Assembly: GCA_921293015.1 (NCBI GenBank)
Contig: OV121098.1
Location: 15,566,161-15,630,160, forward strand
DNA: 64,000 nucleotides
Source of the DNA: Phorcus lineatus
Lineage: Eukaryota; Mollusca; Gastropoda; Trochida; Trochidae
Direction of reading: 5' to 3'
Shown: positions 9,541-20,830 of the stretch, in pieces
Layout of the letters: each line of letters begins with the position of its first letter
Position numbering within the stretch: the first letter of the stretch is position 1
Position numbers and translations under genes: made by a program
Notes under the pieces: generated by a model
What the model was told of the DNA's origin: nothing
Database searches by the model: none
Seen by the model: only the letters and a program-made list of their open reading frames with translations

Positions 9541-11040
9541 CATTAAACTAAAGGTAATGTATATAAGCTGCAGAATTTTGACTTTTTATCATTGCAATGG
9601 CTTTTTTCCGATTCTGACTGAAAACAAGAAGTCATAATTTTGGCATTTTAGCTAAGATGCAAGTTTAGAGATTCGATCTGAACTTAATTCCATACATACG
9701 GCATTTTGAATCTTATATAAAAAAACACATGAAACATCATGAAAAATACTTAGTACTTAGTACTTAGTACTTAGCACGTCCTCTACAGGTTTCATCTACA
9801 AATACAACATTTATTATCTCGACGACAACTGACAATCTAACGATTTTACCGTGTTAAAGAGAAAACAATAATTGGTGCAAAGTACTTATGTTGGGAAGGT
9901 GTACTCAATAGCAGTCTGTAGGCATTGATCCACAGACCATAGGGTTCATTTTATTTCTCTGATCTCAAGACATGAATAAGTGTTTATTTTATTTATCTAA
10001 CCTCATCATGAAAGTCCTCTGAAACGATGTTTTATCAGTTAGTGGACATTTACAGATAACATTTACTCAGTCGTCCTCTTAAAGGCACTAATGCACGCTT
10101 TTACGGTTTAAATTGGCTATTTAAAGTTTTAGGGGACTTATGCATTCACTTAAGCTTTCTATCGATGCAATGAAATATTTAAAATTCTTTACGATTGACT
10201 TGCAACCAACATTGAAAAACATTAAACGGCCACTGTCGGCTTGGACATATAACAAATCTATGGTTAGCTGTGCACAAAACGGATAAATTATGGATAGTTG
10301 AACGCGGATGAACTAGTATTATGTGCATCTGTTGAATTTACCTCTAAACTCAAAACTGAGAACAGAGAATTAATTATGTTTTATGAGACAATGTTGTAAA
10401 TAAACCGATTTAGTAACACAGCATTAGCATTGCTATTAGATTGATCAAAGCGGCTGCCGTTTCCGCTTTTTTGGTTATAAGCAAAATTTTAATATTTCCG
10501 ATATCGTAGTTCATGCGGATTTAAAGTTCAGATGCATTTAATACTTCCGGTCTATAAAAATCAACTTTCCTACCTGAATACGTCAATATTTGTTAAATAA
10601 CTTACGAGGTAGATTACTTGAGTGAGGATCTTGAGTAAAATCGAGATATGCGGTATCTGTGCATTCGTTGTGTTTACGAAATATTTGTGTGCACTAGTGC
10701 GTTTAACCCCAATAAACGCTGGTTCAACACCTAACCAAGCGGTAACAGCTGGTGTGAGCACAGGTTGTATAGCTTACATAGTTCGAATTTCGATTACTTC
10801 ATCATCAAGATTGAGTTCTATATCGTGCGAAACTGCTGTTATGTTGCTGAGAATGGTTTGAAATGCTAGATGTATATGTATGTATTTAATGTGTTACACT
10901 AGTTCGTGCAAAATATCTGATTAAAATGCAACGGTTAATTATAATAACTGTTGAACATGAATTTTCTTTTATTGTTCTGAAAAGAACATTGATATTTTTA
11001 AAATTTACTTTATATCTGTCACTGTCAAGTGGTCGCACGT
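9541..11040. other. Non-coding stretch with a heptamer microsatellite
   Basis: The only clear feature is (TACTTAG)4 at 9748-9774. Overlapping open frames of 63-85 codons on both strands near 10.57-11.3 kb are chance frames, partly inside the SINE. No exon-like segment was identified. Confidence 0.5.
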
Positions 11041-11044
11041 GGTC

Positions 11045-11405
11045 CTGCGCGTAGCTCAGTTGACCGCTATCAGTGAAGTTCCGCATCATCTGGCATGGCA
11101 CGCCGGATGGGTGGGTTACCCGATCATAGCTGTATTAACTGAGAGTTTAAGGGTTACTCCCTGCCCAACACTGAGACACGTGTTGAGAAACTTGTGGTGT
11201 CTCCTTAGGCAAGAGACTTTATTCAAAATGTGCTTCTGTTCACCCAGCAGTACTAATTGGGTACCTGGTGTAGATTGTTTTGGAGGTGACCTTTAAGCGC
11301 TTAATCGGCAGCTTGGGTTAGACTAGGGTAATAATGATTGTAAAGCAGCTGTGAACAACCCAGCTGAAACTCGGTGCTATTAAAATATTGATTATTATTA
11401 TTATT
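11045..11405 (+). mobile_element. tRNA-derived SINE with (ATT)n tail
   Basis: The head has a pol III A box, TAGCTCAGTTG (from about 11052). A degenerate B-box-like GGGTTACCCGATC lies about 60 bp later. The body holds a central region with CTTAGGCAAGAGACTTTAT and CACCCAGCAGTACTAATTGG, then GGGTACCTGG and AAGCGCTTAAT. These blocks resemble conserved central domains shared among invertebrate and vertebrate SINE families; the exact domain name is not assigned. The element ends in ATTATTATTATTATT (about 11,390-11,405), typical of SINEs mobilised by a partner LINE. Flanking target duplications are not obvious. Confidence 0.8.
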
Positions 11406-12562
11406 GTTGCAACCACAACGTTATATAACGTACATAACGTTATTAATGTTACGGTCGAAGCTACTCTCGGTCACCCAATGCCTAATACTCTTCACAAATC
11501 CCCCTTTGGAATTTTCTTTAGGTATATTTGAACTCAAATTGCCAACCTTTGAGTGTTGTCATGAAAAAGTAATCCAATGAAACGGCTTGATACGAGATGT
11601 GGAAACATTTGTTTGGTAAAGTTGATTTAAAAACAGTCCCGTTTAGCGCATGCTCAGGAACTTAAATTTGAAATTAGAAAGTAAAACTTCCCTCCCGATT
11701 GGCTGTGTGAGCTAAAAGCTGGAATTGAAAGCCAATTTCCTCAACGCAAATTAAATTTGTTTCACGTCTTTTGAGAGGCTCGCAGGTTCAATCGATGGAG
11801 CAGTTCATTGGCTTTCTAAAAATCATGGTCGGGTAAAGTCAGCACAGATTATTCTGATGTAGAGTCCCAGGGGTGATAAAGTTAGGAACATGGGAACATT
11901 CAGCCCTGGGTAATCGAAGATGGGCCAAAGCCGACGCTGAGGTTTGTTTGGAGAAAGTTAGTCCGTTGCAAAGGGAAATATGGGAGGGCTGAGGGCTTAC
12001 TTTCTCTTAACCAGAGGAGAAGTTAAACTTTCTCTAACTAAAAAAGAGTGAGAGGTTTTGTTTTATCTGTTGAACCGAATGAAGATGTAGTAAAGATGTG
12101 ATTTTAACGTTTTTGTATATACACGACATTAATAATGTGTATTGCTGAATGAAAACACAATTTGAAATTTTAAGCGATATTCTCCCCACTGAAAGGACTA
12201 TATAAGGTCATTTGAACGGTATACGTTCAAGTTAGTCCTACACTGAAAATATACCACCATATTTTGACGTTTACACAAAATGCTTCCTTCTGATTGGACA
12301 AGGTAATGTGAACATAAGGTACTTTATCAATGTAGATTTGTTCGGTGATGAAACCCCCTATGCTGGTTTCATAAATATCTTTTTGGAAATGCTTAAATTA
12401 GACTCAATATTCATAATTGATTCATAATTTGATTGTAGAAGTTTATTAAAAACCTTAATCAAATATTTTTCATAACTGGAACTGTTATAATTACCGGTTA
12501 AAAACTGGCATTTTTAGTTAAATTGCCCTCTTCAAATGTTTATTAGCAAGTGAACAAACGTA
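11406..12562. other. Non-coding stretch, nothing recognised
   Basis: A slightly GC-richer patch lies at 11.8-12.0 kb but has no extended frame. No repeat boundary or RNA gene was recognised. Confidence 0.45.
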
Positions 12563-13041
12563 TTAAAGAGCCACTCCGTGATTTTCATAACATATCTATC
12601 TATCTTTGATACGAACCTAAATGTCCTATGTGGTGATATAAAATCAAAACATCTTAACTTTTCATGTCCAAAGACATATATATATAACAAATACTGGTTT
12701 TCCATGAAAATCTAAAAAAAACTTTTAAATGCACAGAGGTGTAGATACCACGTCCAATATACATGGATACTAGTTACATAACCTCAAAAACACTATCAGC
12801 TCCTAACTGCCCTCCTGGCTGTTTTAGATAAGTCTCCAAAATTACGTTTCACTTTATGACGCGCGCCACTGTCCGGTTTTCGATCATAATTGCGACGTTC
12901 TACCTTCATATTGTCACTGTAAAAAAAAACCATATGCTTTAAATGTGTCTTTTTGGTAACCGTCGATACCTCGCGATCAAACGACACCATTCATTAAGTT
13001 GGCCATATATGACTCCAACAACTCATGGAGTGGCTCTTTAA
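12563..13041 (+). mobile_element. MITE family D, copy 1, TTAA-bounded
   Basis: It begins TTAAAGAGCCACTCCGTGA and ends with the complement, GAGTGGCTCTTTAA. Terminal inverted repeats of about 15 bp (AGAGCCACTCCGTGA) sit directly inside TTAA tetranucleotides. TTAA target specificity is the hallmark of piggyBac-type transposons, so a piggyBac-like MITE is the best guess. The second copy, in opposite orientation, is at 16,794-17,245. The interior carries the core GCGCCACTGTCCGGTTTTCG. A 64-codon minus frame inside is not conserved as a frame in copy 2. Confidence 0.85.
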
Positions 13042-14224
13042 AGGCACGCTTTAGTTTCCAATTGGGCCTTTTCTTGGCTTCATTTTCCGTGTCTTTTTCA
13101 TAGATTAACGTTTCATTCTTCATGTTAATTTCACTTTTTTAATTGTTAGATGTTGATTCTAGTGTAAGTATTGAACCTACCTGAACCTACCTGTTGTACG
13201 TTGTTAATTGTTTTTGTAAAATACTTTTCTACGCATTTAGTTGCAATAATTACTTGACGTCTTGTTTATTAAAAACTTATTCAAGGACAGAGTAATTCAA
13301 ACTGATTTTGAATAATGATTGTTTCTAATATAAACATTTATCAAATTTAACATATTACGTAACAATACTTGATTACCCATTCGATTTTTAAAATGATTTT
13401 CATACCAACCACTTCATAAACTTTAAATAATATTAGATTGCACTTCACTTCTATCTTGTTAATTATTACGATAATTACTTAACTATTGTTTTTGTAATGA
13501 TTTTGATGATAACATCACTACTTTTTTCATAATGATTTTGATAATAATTACTTTTCTATTGTTTTCGATAATGATTGTCGGCAATGCAAATATTTATCTC
13601 AAGTGAAGATAATGAGGTCTGTGGTATGTAATCGAGTAACGATCCTATATCAGATAATAACTCCTCCGCTCTGCGGAAACCAGCAACTACCATGACATAA
13701 TTTGAGAAGAAGAGAGCGTAATTGTTAATTGTTTATCTTGTTAGCGCATTTAATGGACGATATCTCCATGCCGTCTGTTTCAAATGTCACACAGTATGCG
13801 GGAAGGATGTTTGATGAAAGTGGATAACGGTAGCAGTTGAAATCAAGAGATTGTTTTTAGGTCAACAATCTCCTTTGATTTGTGACAATTTGTTTTTTTC
13901 AAAAACGTTCTTAATCTCGTGTTCGCATGAAGGTATGTTGAAGTTCATCTTTCATACCCTCAAAACTAAGTGACATAAATAGGAAAACAAGTCTTAAAAA
14001 TGGAGACTGAAGAAAATGGAGTTTGAATATTTGTATTCCCCGAGCAAGAGCGAGTCTTTTATAATAATTTGTATGGATTTCGTATAAAGTATATGACACT
14101 CTTTCGAGTGCAAATATATCTGTTCTTTTTAAACGCATTTGACTGTTTAAAACTATAGCCCACGTTTTATTCAATTTATAATTTGGAAATGTTTAATTTC
14201 ACGAACTGTTTTGTTTTTGGTGAA
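13042..14224. other. Non-coding stretch, nothing recognised
   Basis: Very AT-rich, with runs of ATGATTTTGATAATAA-like simple sequence at 13.5-13.6 kb. No gene or RNA gene seen. Confidence 0.45.
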
Positions 14225-14233
14225 ACCATCGAC

Positions 14234-14360
14234 CATTCTCTCCTCGCAGCTCCGTCGCAAATTCCTATACTAACCCTGTTGTAGACCCAAGAAAATCCCA
14301 TATTAGAACAGAGGATAGTATAGGAATTTATGACGGAGCTACCTCTGTTGGGGGAGAATG
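14234..14360. mobile_element. Mutator-like foldback MITE with 9-bp target duplication
   Basis: The 127-bp element starts CATTCTC and ends GAGAATG. The arms contain AGCTCCGTCGCAAATTCC and the inverse of AGCTCCGTCATAAATTCC, followed by TATACTA. Flanks are ACCATCGAC (14,225-14,233) and ACCATCCAC (14,361-14,369), a 9-bp direct repeat with one mismatch. A 9-bp duplication with long inverted termini is the Mutator-like (MULE) pattern. A 45-bp fragment of the same right end lies at 58,714-58,758. Minus-strand frames across it (67 and 120 codons) are incidental. Confidence 0.8.
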
Positions 14361-14858
14361 ACCATCCACAGAACAATTCATCTAATGATACATTGAGGTG
14401 TGATTTTAATATTTTCACTTCCACCAGGTGTCGGGGGACTTGATGATACGGGAAAGAAAGGGAGGAGGGGAGGGATAAAAATAAAAACAAGCGCCAGAGA
14501 GCAAGGAAATGAAAGGGAAAAAGAGTCTTGGAGAGCACAGAGAGAACAAACTTTCTGATCTGACTCTGACTCAGACTGCATGAATACGTGAAAGAATTCC
14601 GAAATAAAGTGTTGAGTGCTGTTATGTGATAAATATGAATATTTATAATGGACTGCCGCTTAAGCTCCGGACGCGTGCCGTTTCACTTTTTACACCACCG
14701 CAAATGTCAGACAGTGAATTGAGATCATTTGTAATTGCATCAAGGGAAGTGATACAACATGCCCTTCATTACATATGTATACATGCAGTGCCATCACACT
14801 ATAGGACTGTTGCCAGTATATTTTCGTTAGTTTAAATAACTGTAGTGTACCACAAGCA

Positions 14859-15198
14859 CATCCTGCTTAATCAGCGTAATTGAATCCTCTCATCTAGCTC
14901 CTTCCATATACCCTGATATCCTTTAGACCAAAAGCCTCGTATTGCTAGCTATTGAATCAGCAAATGAGACGACTCGCATCCAGCAACAGCGGCACAACCC
15001 TGATGTAAAATTTCAAAAGTTCAAAAGAGTAGCTTCAAGCTCCTTGAATAACGACATTTCATTGGTTGAAATAATAACAGGTGAGCACAGCCCGAACATC
15101 AAGCCGCGCCAGCCGTACGAGGGACTTGGCTCGAAAGAGATCAGGGAATATCGAAGGAGCTCGAACAGCGGATTCAATTACGCTGATGAAGCAGGATG
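14859..15198 (+). mobile_element. MITE family C, copy 2, with target duplication
   Basis: This is the fuller copy of family C, with inverted termini extending about 80 bp. The arms share CATCCTGCTT, CAGCGTAATTGAATCC, AGCTCCTTC, CCCTGAT and CTCGTA. The 7-mer ACAAGCA flanks both sides (with one extra T at the right), consistent with a 7-8 bp target duplication. A 139-codon frame opens at 14,942 and runs beyond the element. Copy 1 breaks the same frame within 40 codons, so I do not call it a gene. Confidence 0.88.
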
Positions 15199-15269
15199 TA
15201 CAAGCACAACACGTATTGAAACACCGATAACCATCAGATCTTTGATTTTAAGTGTCTCTGGAATAGGCC

Positions 15270-15800
15270 AATTGCAATTTATGAAAAAGCGACATCAGGA
15301 CATTGTCACTGCGCATATTTATCACCTAGGACATTGCCACTTCGGATATTTGTTATATTAGGACATTTATCGCTGAAGATATGTGTATTCTAGGACATCA
15401 CCCAATTAGGGCATTTGTCACTGAGGACAGTTAACATTAGGCATTTGTCCCTAATTAAATTTGTCGCCTTAGACATTTGTAACTGAAGATATGTGTTTTC
15501 AAGGACATCCGCCAATTAGGGCATACGTCACTTAGGACAGTTAACGTTAGACATTTGGTACTAATTTTATTTGTCACCTAAGACATTTGCCACTGAAGAT
15601 ATGTATCACGGAAATCAGCCAACTAGGACATTTATAGCAATGCATTCAAGATACTAGTCACTAGTTACTTTTCACCTTGGGTAATTGTCACTGAAGATAA
15701 TTTGCATCTAGGACATGTGTTAACTAGGGTCTTTTTAACCAAGGATCTTCAACGTTAGGCATTGGCACTACTTTAATTAGTCACTTAGGATATTTTCCGC
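15270..15800. repeat. Degenerate 109-bp satellite with sub-repeats
   Basis: The phrase CTGAAGATATG recurs at about 15,374, 15,483 and 15,592, giving two successive periods of 109 bp. A fourth, more diverged unit starts near 15,691. Within each unit a shorter motif of the type TAGGACATTTGTCAC recurs several times, so the array looks built from an older ~18-20 bp repeat. Scattered remnants continue toward 16,040. Confidence 0.8.
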
Positions 15801-16064
15801 TGGAGATATTTGTCACCAAGGACACTAGGGAAATAAAACTTTGATTATTTGACACTTGTTTTGCGACCATCTACTAGGACAAACCAACGAGGACTTCTGT
15901 CACCATTGACAACTACCACCTAAGAAATTTAATTTTGTAATCTAGTTATTTGTTATCTAGGTAATAATTATCGGATAATTGCTATCAAAGTCATTTACTA
16001 TGTAGGACATTAGGAAATAAGGAAAATTTGTATCCCATGACAATTTTCAAATCTGAGTTTCTGA

Positions 16065-16372
16065 GAATAACGTTATCTTTAAAACATTCCAAAAACGTTC
16101 AGAAACGTTTTCAGAAACGTTTGGGCCATATGTTTTATACGTTTCATAAAACGTTTTTGTAATGTATCTCTTACACCAAATATAAACGTTTTAATTATGT
16201 TATAATAAATACGTTGGTGAAACGTTTTTAAAAAATTACGAACAAACCATTTTATATTTTCTACGATTTCCTAAAAACCCTCCAGAATCAAACATTCCAT
16301 AAACGTTTGGGAAACGTTTTAGAAACTTTACCGAAATGTTTCTGAAACGTTTATGTGTTAGCTGGGTGTGTA
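16065..16372. repeat. AACGTT-rich degenerate foldback repeat
   Basis: About ten AACGTT palindromes, mostly as AAACGTTT, are packed into 300 bp (for example near 16,069, 16,098, 16,108, 16,308 and 16,346). The segment ends in TGTTAGCTGGGTG. The dense palindrome content gives many alternative pairings. It resembles a known style of animal interspersed repeat, but I cannot name a family. Confidence 0.6.
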
Positions 16373-16793
16373 TTTTAGGATACTTTGTCAGTGAGTATCA
16401 ATTTTATAAGTAGGACATGTGTCGGTAAAGAAGACTGCCTAGAAGTTAATACATTCTTATCATTATTAGTAATGTTGTCTTCCTATAATCATCATGATAA
16501 TAAGAACATTCCAATACAATATACACGTCATATTTCCCAACAGTGATGAAAGAAATCATAACACCGAACAAAAATAGTCAGTCTCTTTTTATAGAAAGTG
16601 TAAGATTTTTGTATTCACGGGATATAGAGAATGAATCTTTGCCATAAATTACTTCTTAAATCTTCTGCTCAGTGCTCCTTTTAGAGATTCAATCAACCCT
16701 TCTTTGATCTAAAGTGAATATTTTTTTTATGTAAATACCGTTAGCGAAGCAAAACGCGCCCCATCGCCCCCTTTACACGTGTTTTCAAAAATT
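16373..16793. other. Non-coding stretch, nothing recognised
   Basis: AT-rich linker between two repeats. No gene, RNA gene or repeat boundary recognised. Confidence 0.45.
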
Positions 16794-17245
16794 TTAAAGA
16801 GCCACTCCGTGAGTTGTTGGAGTCACATATGCCAAACTTAACCAATGGTGTCATTTGATCGCGAAGTATCGACTGTTACCAAAAATACACATTTTAAAGC
16901 TTATTGGTTTTTTACTGTGACAATATGAACGTCGCAATTATGATCGGAAACCGGACAGTGGCGCGCATCAAAGAGTCAAACGTAAATTTGGAGACTTATC
17001 TAAAAACGCCAGGAGGGCAGTTAGCGTTTGTTAGGTTATGTAATTAGTATCCATGTAAATTGGACGTGAAATCTACACCTCTATGCATTTGTAAGGCTGT
17101 TTTTCGATTTTCATGGAAAACCAGTGTTTGTCATAATATATCTTTTGGACATGAAACGTTAAGATGTTTTTATCACCACATATGACATTTAGGTTCTTAT
17201 CAAAGGTAAATAATGTGTTATGAAAATCACGGAGTGGCTCTTTAA
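16794..17245 (-). mobile_element. MITE family D, copy 2, TTAA-bounded
   Basis: The 452-bp copy is bounded by TTAA at 16,794-16,797 and 17,242-17,245, with the terminal repeat AGAGCCACTCCGTGA at both ends. It is the reverse complement of 12,563-13,041 over its whole length. It keeps ACCGGACAGTGGCGCGC and CCAGGAGGGCAGTTAG. The interior differs by scattered substitutions and indels, so the insertions are independent or old. Open frames inside are not shared with copy 1. Confidence 0.88.
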
Positions 17246-18249
17246 CATAACTAAAAACTAAGCAGTTTCGTCGAAAACAATGATGTGTGCCGCTCTCTTT
17301 CCATTTTTCAGGGAGATTCAAATTATAGGAAGAAGACGGACTTTTCTCCTTTTTTGGACAATAAATACCTAAACATTAAACTCGTTCCACTGAATTTAAT
17401 TTTTGGTTATTTTGATATTTGTATTGATATAACATCCCTGGGCGCTCAATATGTCGAATACGGTAGTTAGTTTTCGGGCAATGCTAGAAGTCAACACAGA
17501 AACATTTGTGGTTGCTCTCTACTTTTTACAGATGTAAGTTATGTTGAAAGCGGCGTGTAACCCCAACATCATCAAAACCTTTTAGGGAAATATTTAAAAA
17601 TGCCTCGCCAAAGCTAGAGGATATATAGTAGGAAGCTTACCACATTATGCGTGGTGTATATATGCACTTAATACAAGTGATATCAAGTATTCGAGGTAAG
17701 GAGAAGCGGAAAAGATCACTTGACGCCTTTCCGATTGATGTCACCGCGAAACTGAAACTGTGATAAACCAGTGACACATAAGTAAAAAAGGTCTACACAA
17801 AGCAAGGAAGCGATTCCTAAACTAGGAAATAAATAAATATCCAGATTTAGATTTGAAATACCTCAATCTATCGGATTGGTTATGGAGACCCATTGTATTA
17901 TTAAGTGGGTCATTTAACTAGTGTACTTTTGAAATTGACAGAGTGTAGATTTCCTAACATTTATATCGCCATTTTTCGATAATCATTGAAAAGAAGTAAA
18001 TATAATTTTAGATTTTTCGAGATGAAAATTCAAGATTAACGAGGTGATTTGCACTTAACTCATGACATTTTGACACTCATTTACGCACATACAAAATAAT
18101 GAAACGTGTTCCGTGTCAATTTAAATCGCGAAAAAGGGGGAAATAAAAATTTATGCTCTCTGATGTTAAGACGTAATACATCTTCTTTGTGAAGTTGGGA
18201 CAGTCAAATCAAAATTCATCTCGATGTCATTCATCATGTAACAGATTAA
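17246..18249. other. Non-coding stretch, nothing recognised
   Basis: No repeat boundary, RNA gene or convincing exon. A 61-codon frame at 17,285-17,470 begins inside the repeat edge and lacks protein features. Confidence 0.45.
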
Positions 18250-18580
18250 AGGGGCAGTAGCACGTTTTTTTTAAATAAATAAATAATTAATAAATACATG
18301 TTTTTGCCAAGTGTATTGTCTTCAGAGGGTCGAACAACTCATTACTCAACCTTATTATTGTATATATAATATAATCGTATGAGAATGAACCAAGCACCAC
18401 GCAAAAACTGCTGGAGGTCATTTGAGTGTGAACACCTTTTAATCATTTGAGGTTGGATTGTGTTACGTTCGTTTGAGAACTACTTGTTTTGATTAAAAAA
18501 ATATTGCCTTGCATTTTGTAACATGTATTTTCGTTTTCGTTAGACATCCAAATAATGTTTTTACCTAAGAAAATAAAATA
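18250..18580 (+). mobile_element. Dispersed repeat family A, copy 3 (diverged)
   Basis: It keeps the family A order: GGGGCAGTAGCACGTTTTTT at the left, then CAAAAACTGCTGGAGGTCAT, GTGTGAACACCTTTTAATCA, TTGTTTTGATTAAAA and TTTTCGTTTTCGT. Substitution load against the 4.3-kb copy is high, suggesting an old insertion. Confidence 0.65.
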
Positions 18581-20076
18581 TTTTATGGGGAAATTCTATT
18601 TAAAAAAACAGCCTCTGAATTTTCGTCATGTTCTTTTTATTTTTTTATTGAATATATGACATTTAAAGTGACCACCAGCGACGTTTCTACGTACAAATAT
18701 TCTCAGAAATAGATATCACAACATAGTTGAACTATATGTAACATTTTCTTTCCTTGAATGCATTAAAATGTGATGTTGAATTCTCAGATCAGAATTACAT
18801 ATTTCTCGTAAACTCATCTATAACACAAATGCCAATTTCAATACTGTGTTTTCTTTTCACCATTTATTTACGGTCAAAGTTTCATTTAATTCAAAACACA
18901 CTTTCCATATCTTTAGAAATATCTATTTCATCCAAAAAGACTAAGCACATCAATAATGTTGACTCGAATTGGGTATAGAAATGAATATCTAGAACGAAGG
19001 ATTTTTATGTTATAAACAAACAATGTTTGAACTTTTTAAATCATAACTAATTAAAACAGTGACATTCACTTAAGTGCTTGGACCCGACTATGTTCTTTCT
19101 TTGTCGTTTCTCAGTAACCTTGTTATTCATCAAGAAACGTTTTCCCCGTGAATGATAATAAGTTGAATTCTCGGAATTAAGAATTTCTCGAAACCTTCCT
19201 TGAAGATTAATGCCAAACACTGATACAATGTATTTATTTGCCATTAACTATATCCACTTACAATTCATCAGGAATAGATTTGCAGATTAAAACAAAACTA
19301 TGTTAAGTTAAGCTCATCTTTAAACTGCGCCGGTCTTTATCACTGGCTGATTTAAAACTTCATGCTTCGAGTGCAGCACCCACTTGCGCAAGTTGCAACT
19401 CTCATATGATTTCTCGTTAGATCGAGATCCGTCGCAGCAGCCTAGATGACAAGCACAGAAAATTTCGGAAAATGCAACAAAGCCTATCTTAGCAAGTCAT
19501 TGGGACTGGCGCAAGTATAGGACATGCGTGGGAAGATGGGTTATGCACGGCGAATCCATTTCCTTAACTTAAACTAGTCTTCAATGAAATAATATGTCCT
19601 CAAAACGTGCTATTGTGTGTCAAACCCAAACAAATCCATTCATTAATGTGAAGTATTAAACTACAGATAGTCCAACTTGTGTCACTGGTGTCACTTGTGT
19701 CACTTTCAAGTTGTTTTTTTTTCTGGATATGTAGTGTTTTTGATCGTTTACAACGACATAATCAGATATTTGTCGTCCTATGATCATTGCCTTCAATGTA
19801 GATGATTAAATTTTTCGAAAATCAAATCGCTTCGTTTCGACTGAATGATGCAAGATCCATTTAAGTGCATATTTATACATCAAACTTCTATATTTGATTT
19901 GATTTTTTATGAAATACATTTCAGTCACGGCCTTCTTGTTATATTTAACATATATTAGATGAGATTTTTTACAAAGGATGTTAACATTTTTTCTACTTTG
20001 ATCATTTGCGGCGATTCATAAAATAAATATGTTGAATGTTGTATTTAAAGTTTTATTTAATTGCCTACGTAACAGA
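18581..20076. other. Non-coding stretch, nothing recognised
   Basis: A modestly GC-richer patch at 19.33-19.56 kb has no extended frame. Frames of 65 and 74 codons near 18.8-19.2 kb are unremarkable. Confidence 0.45.
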
Positions 20077-20153
20077 GGGGATTGTGAATTCGAACCCAGG
20101 ACGTTCGGATGTGAGTTATATACTCTACCGATTCAGCCATTTAGATATTCCCC
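20077..20153 (-). tRNA. tRNA-like sequence (pseudo-tRNA or SINE head)
   Basis: On the minus strand the A box TGGCTGAATCGG (20,128-20,139) and the B box GGTTCGAATTC (20,086-20,096) stand at normal tRNA spacing (43 nt start to start). This gives an intact-looking internal pol III promoter. An anticodon stem does not form, and the acceptor pairing (GGGGA with TCCCC) is offset from the canonical position. A functional tRNA is therefore unlikely; a tRNA pseudogene or the head of a degraded SINE fits best. Confidence 0.5.
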
Positions 20154-20339
20154 TGGCAAAAGCCAGTATGAATGTTTTTATTTCACCAAACAAAACATAA
20201 ATGAAACATAGGACCATTTTTATAGAAATATGATATCATGAGAAATATGACTCAACATTCATGACTAGCTTCACTGACAACAAAAGGGTAAAAAAAGCGA
20301 TATGACTGTTTTTTATGTTCAAGAATAACACAATAAACG

Positions 20340-20830
20340 AATATGTTGACGTATCATAATGGTACGTATTTTCGAATATATCCGCACAAAAGGGCAAACT
20401 TTTGGTGCAAACAGACACGTTTTAAATATCCAAAGTAATGTCCATGATGAGCTAGGCTTATATTCTGTTTCGTGTGCATACAAATATATTCATCACTTTG
20501 TATGTACAGAACGCCAAACCTTTTCCCGACATACAAATCGCAGTGAGCATCAACCAGCATTCAAAAATAGCGTTATTATCCATCTTCGATGTCGATAGCG
20601 CTTTATTTCCCTTGATCACTGAGTGTTGTTTTTGCAATCTCAACTTCCTGGGAGTCATACGACTCGTACAGTCTCATTACACATGCAGTACGCTTATAGA
20701 ACTTTCCAATCCACATCAGGTACCCATTTACAGCTCGCTGGACTCGTATTTTGTCAACGTATACTACACGTTTCAATATCCTCAAATGGGTTTCTGCACG
20801 TATTCAACAGCATAGTTATTAATTAATTGA
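20340..20830. other. Segment open in several frames on both strands
   Basis: Six overlapping frames of 60-113 codons occupy this 490-bp stretch, an unusual local scarcity of stops. The minus-strand frame 20,603-20,785 (60 codons) is rich in charged residues and is the most protein-like. The plus frame 20,474-20,815 is the longest. None matches a family I recognise and no clear splice framing supports any of them. A decayed gene fragment is possible. Confidence 0.25.

Noticed and set aside
14176-14538. 120-codon minus-strand frame
   Set aside because: It overlaps the Mutator-like foldback and a purine-rich tract (GGAGGAGGGGAGGG) that removes stops on the opposite strand.
14942-15361. 139-codon plus-strand open frame, the longest in the window
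   Set aside because: More than half lies inside MITE family C and the rest runs into the 109-bp satellite region. The other copy of the element breaks the frame early, and no domain is recognisable.
20077-20153. Functional tRNA gene
   Set aside because: The anticodon stem does not pair and the acceptor pairing is out of register.
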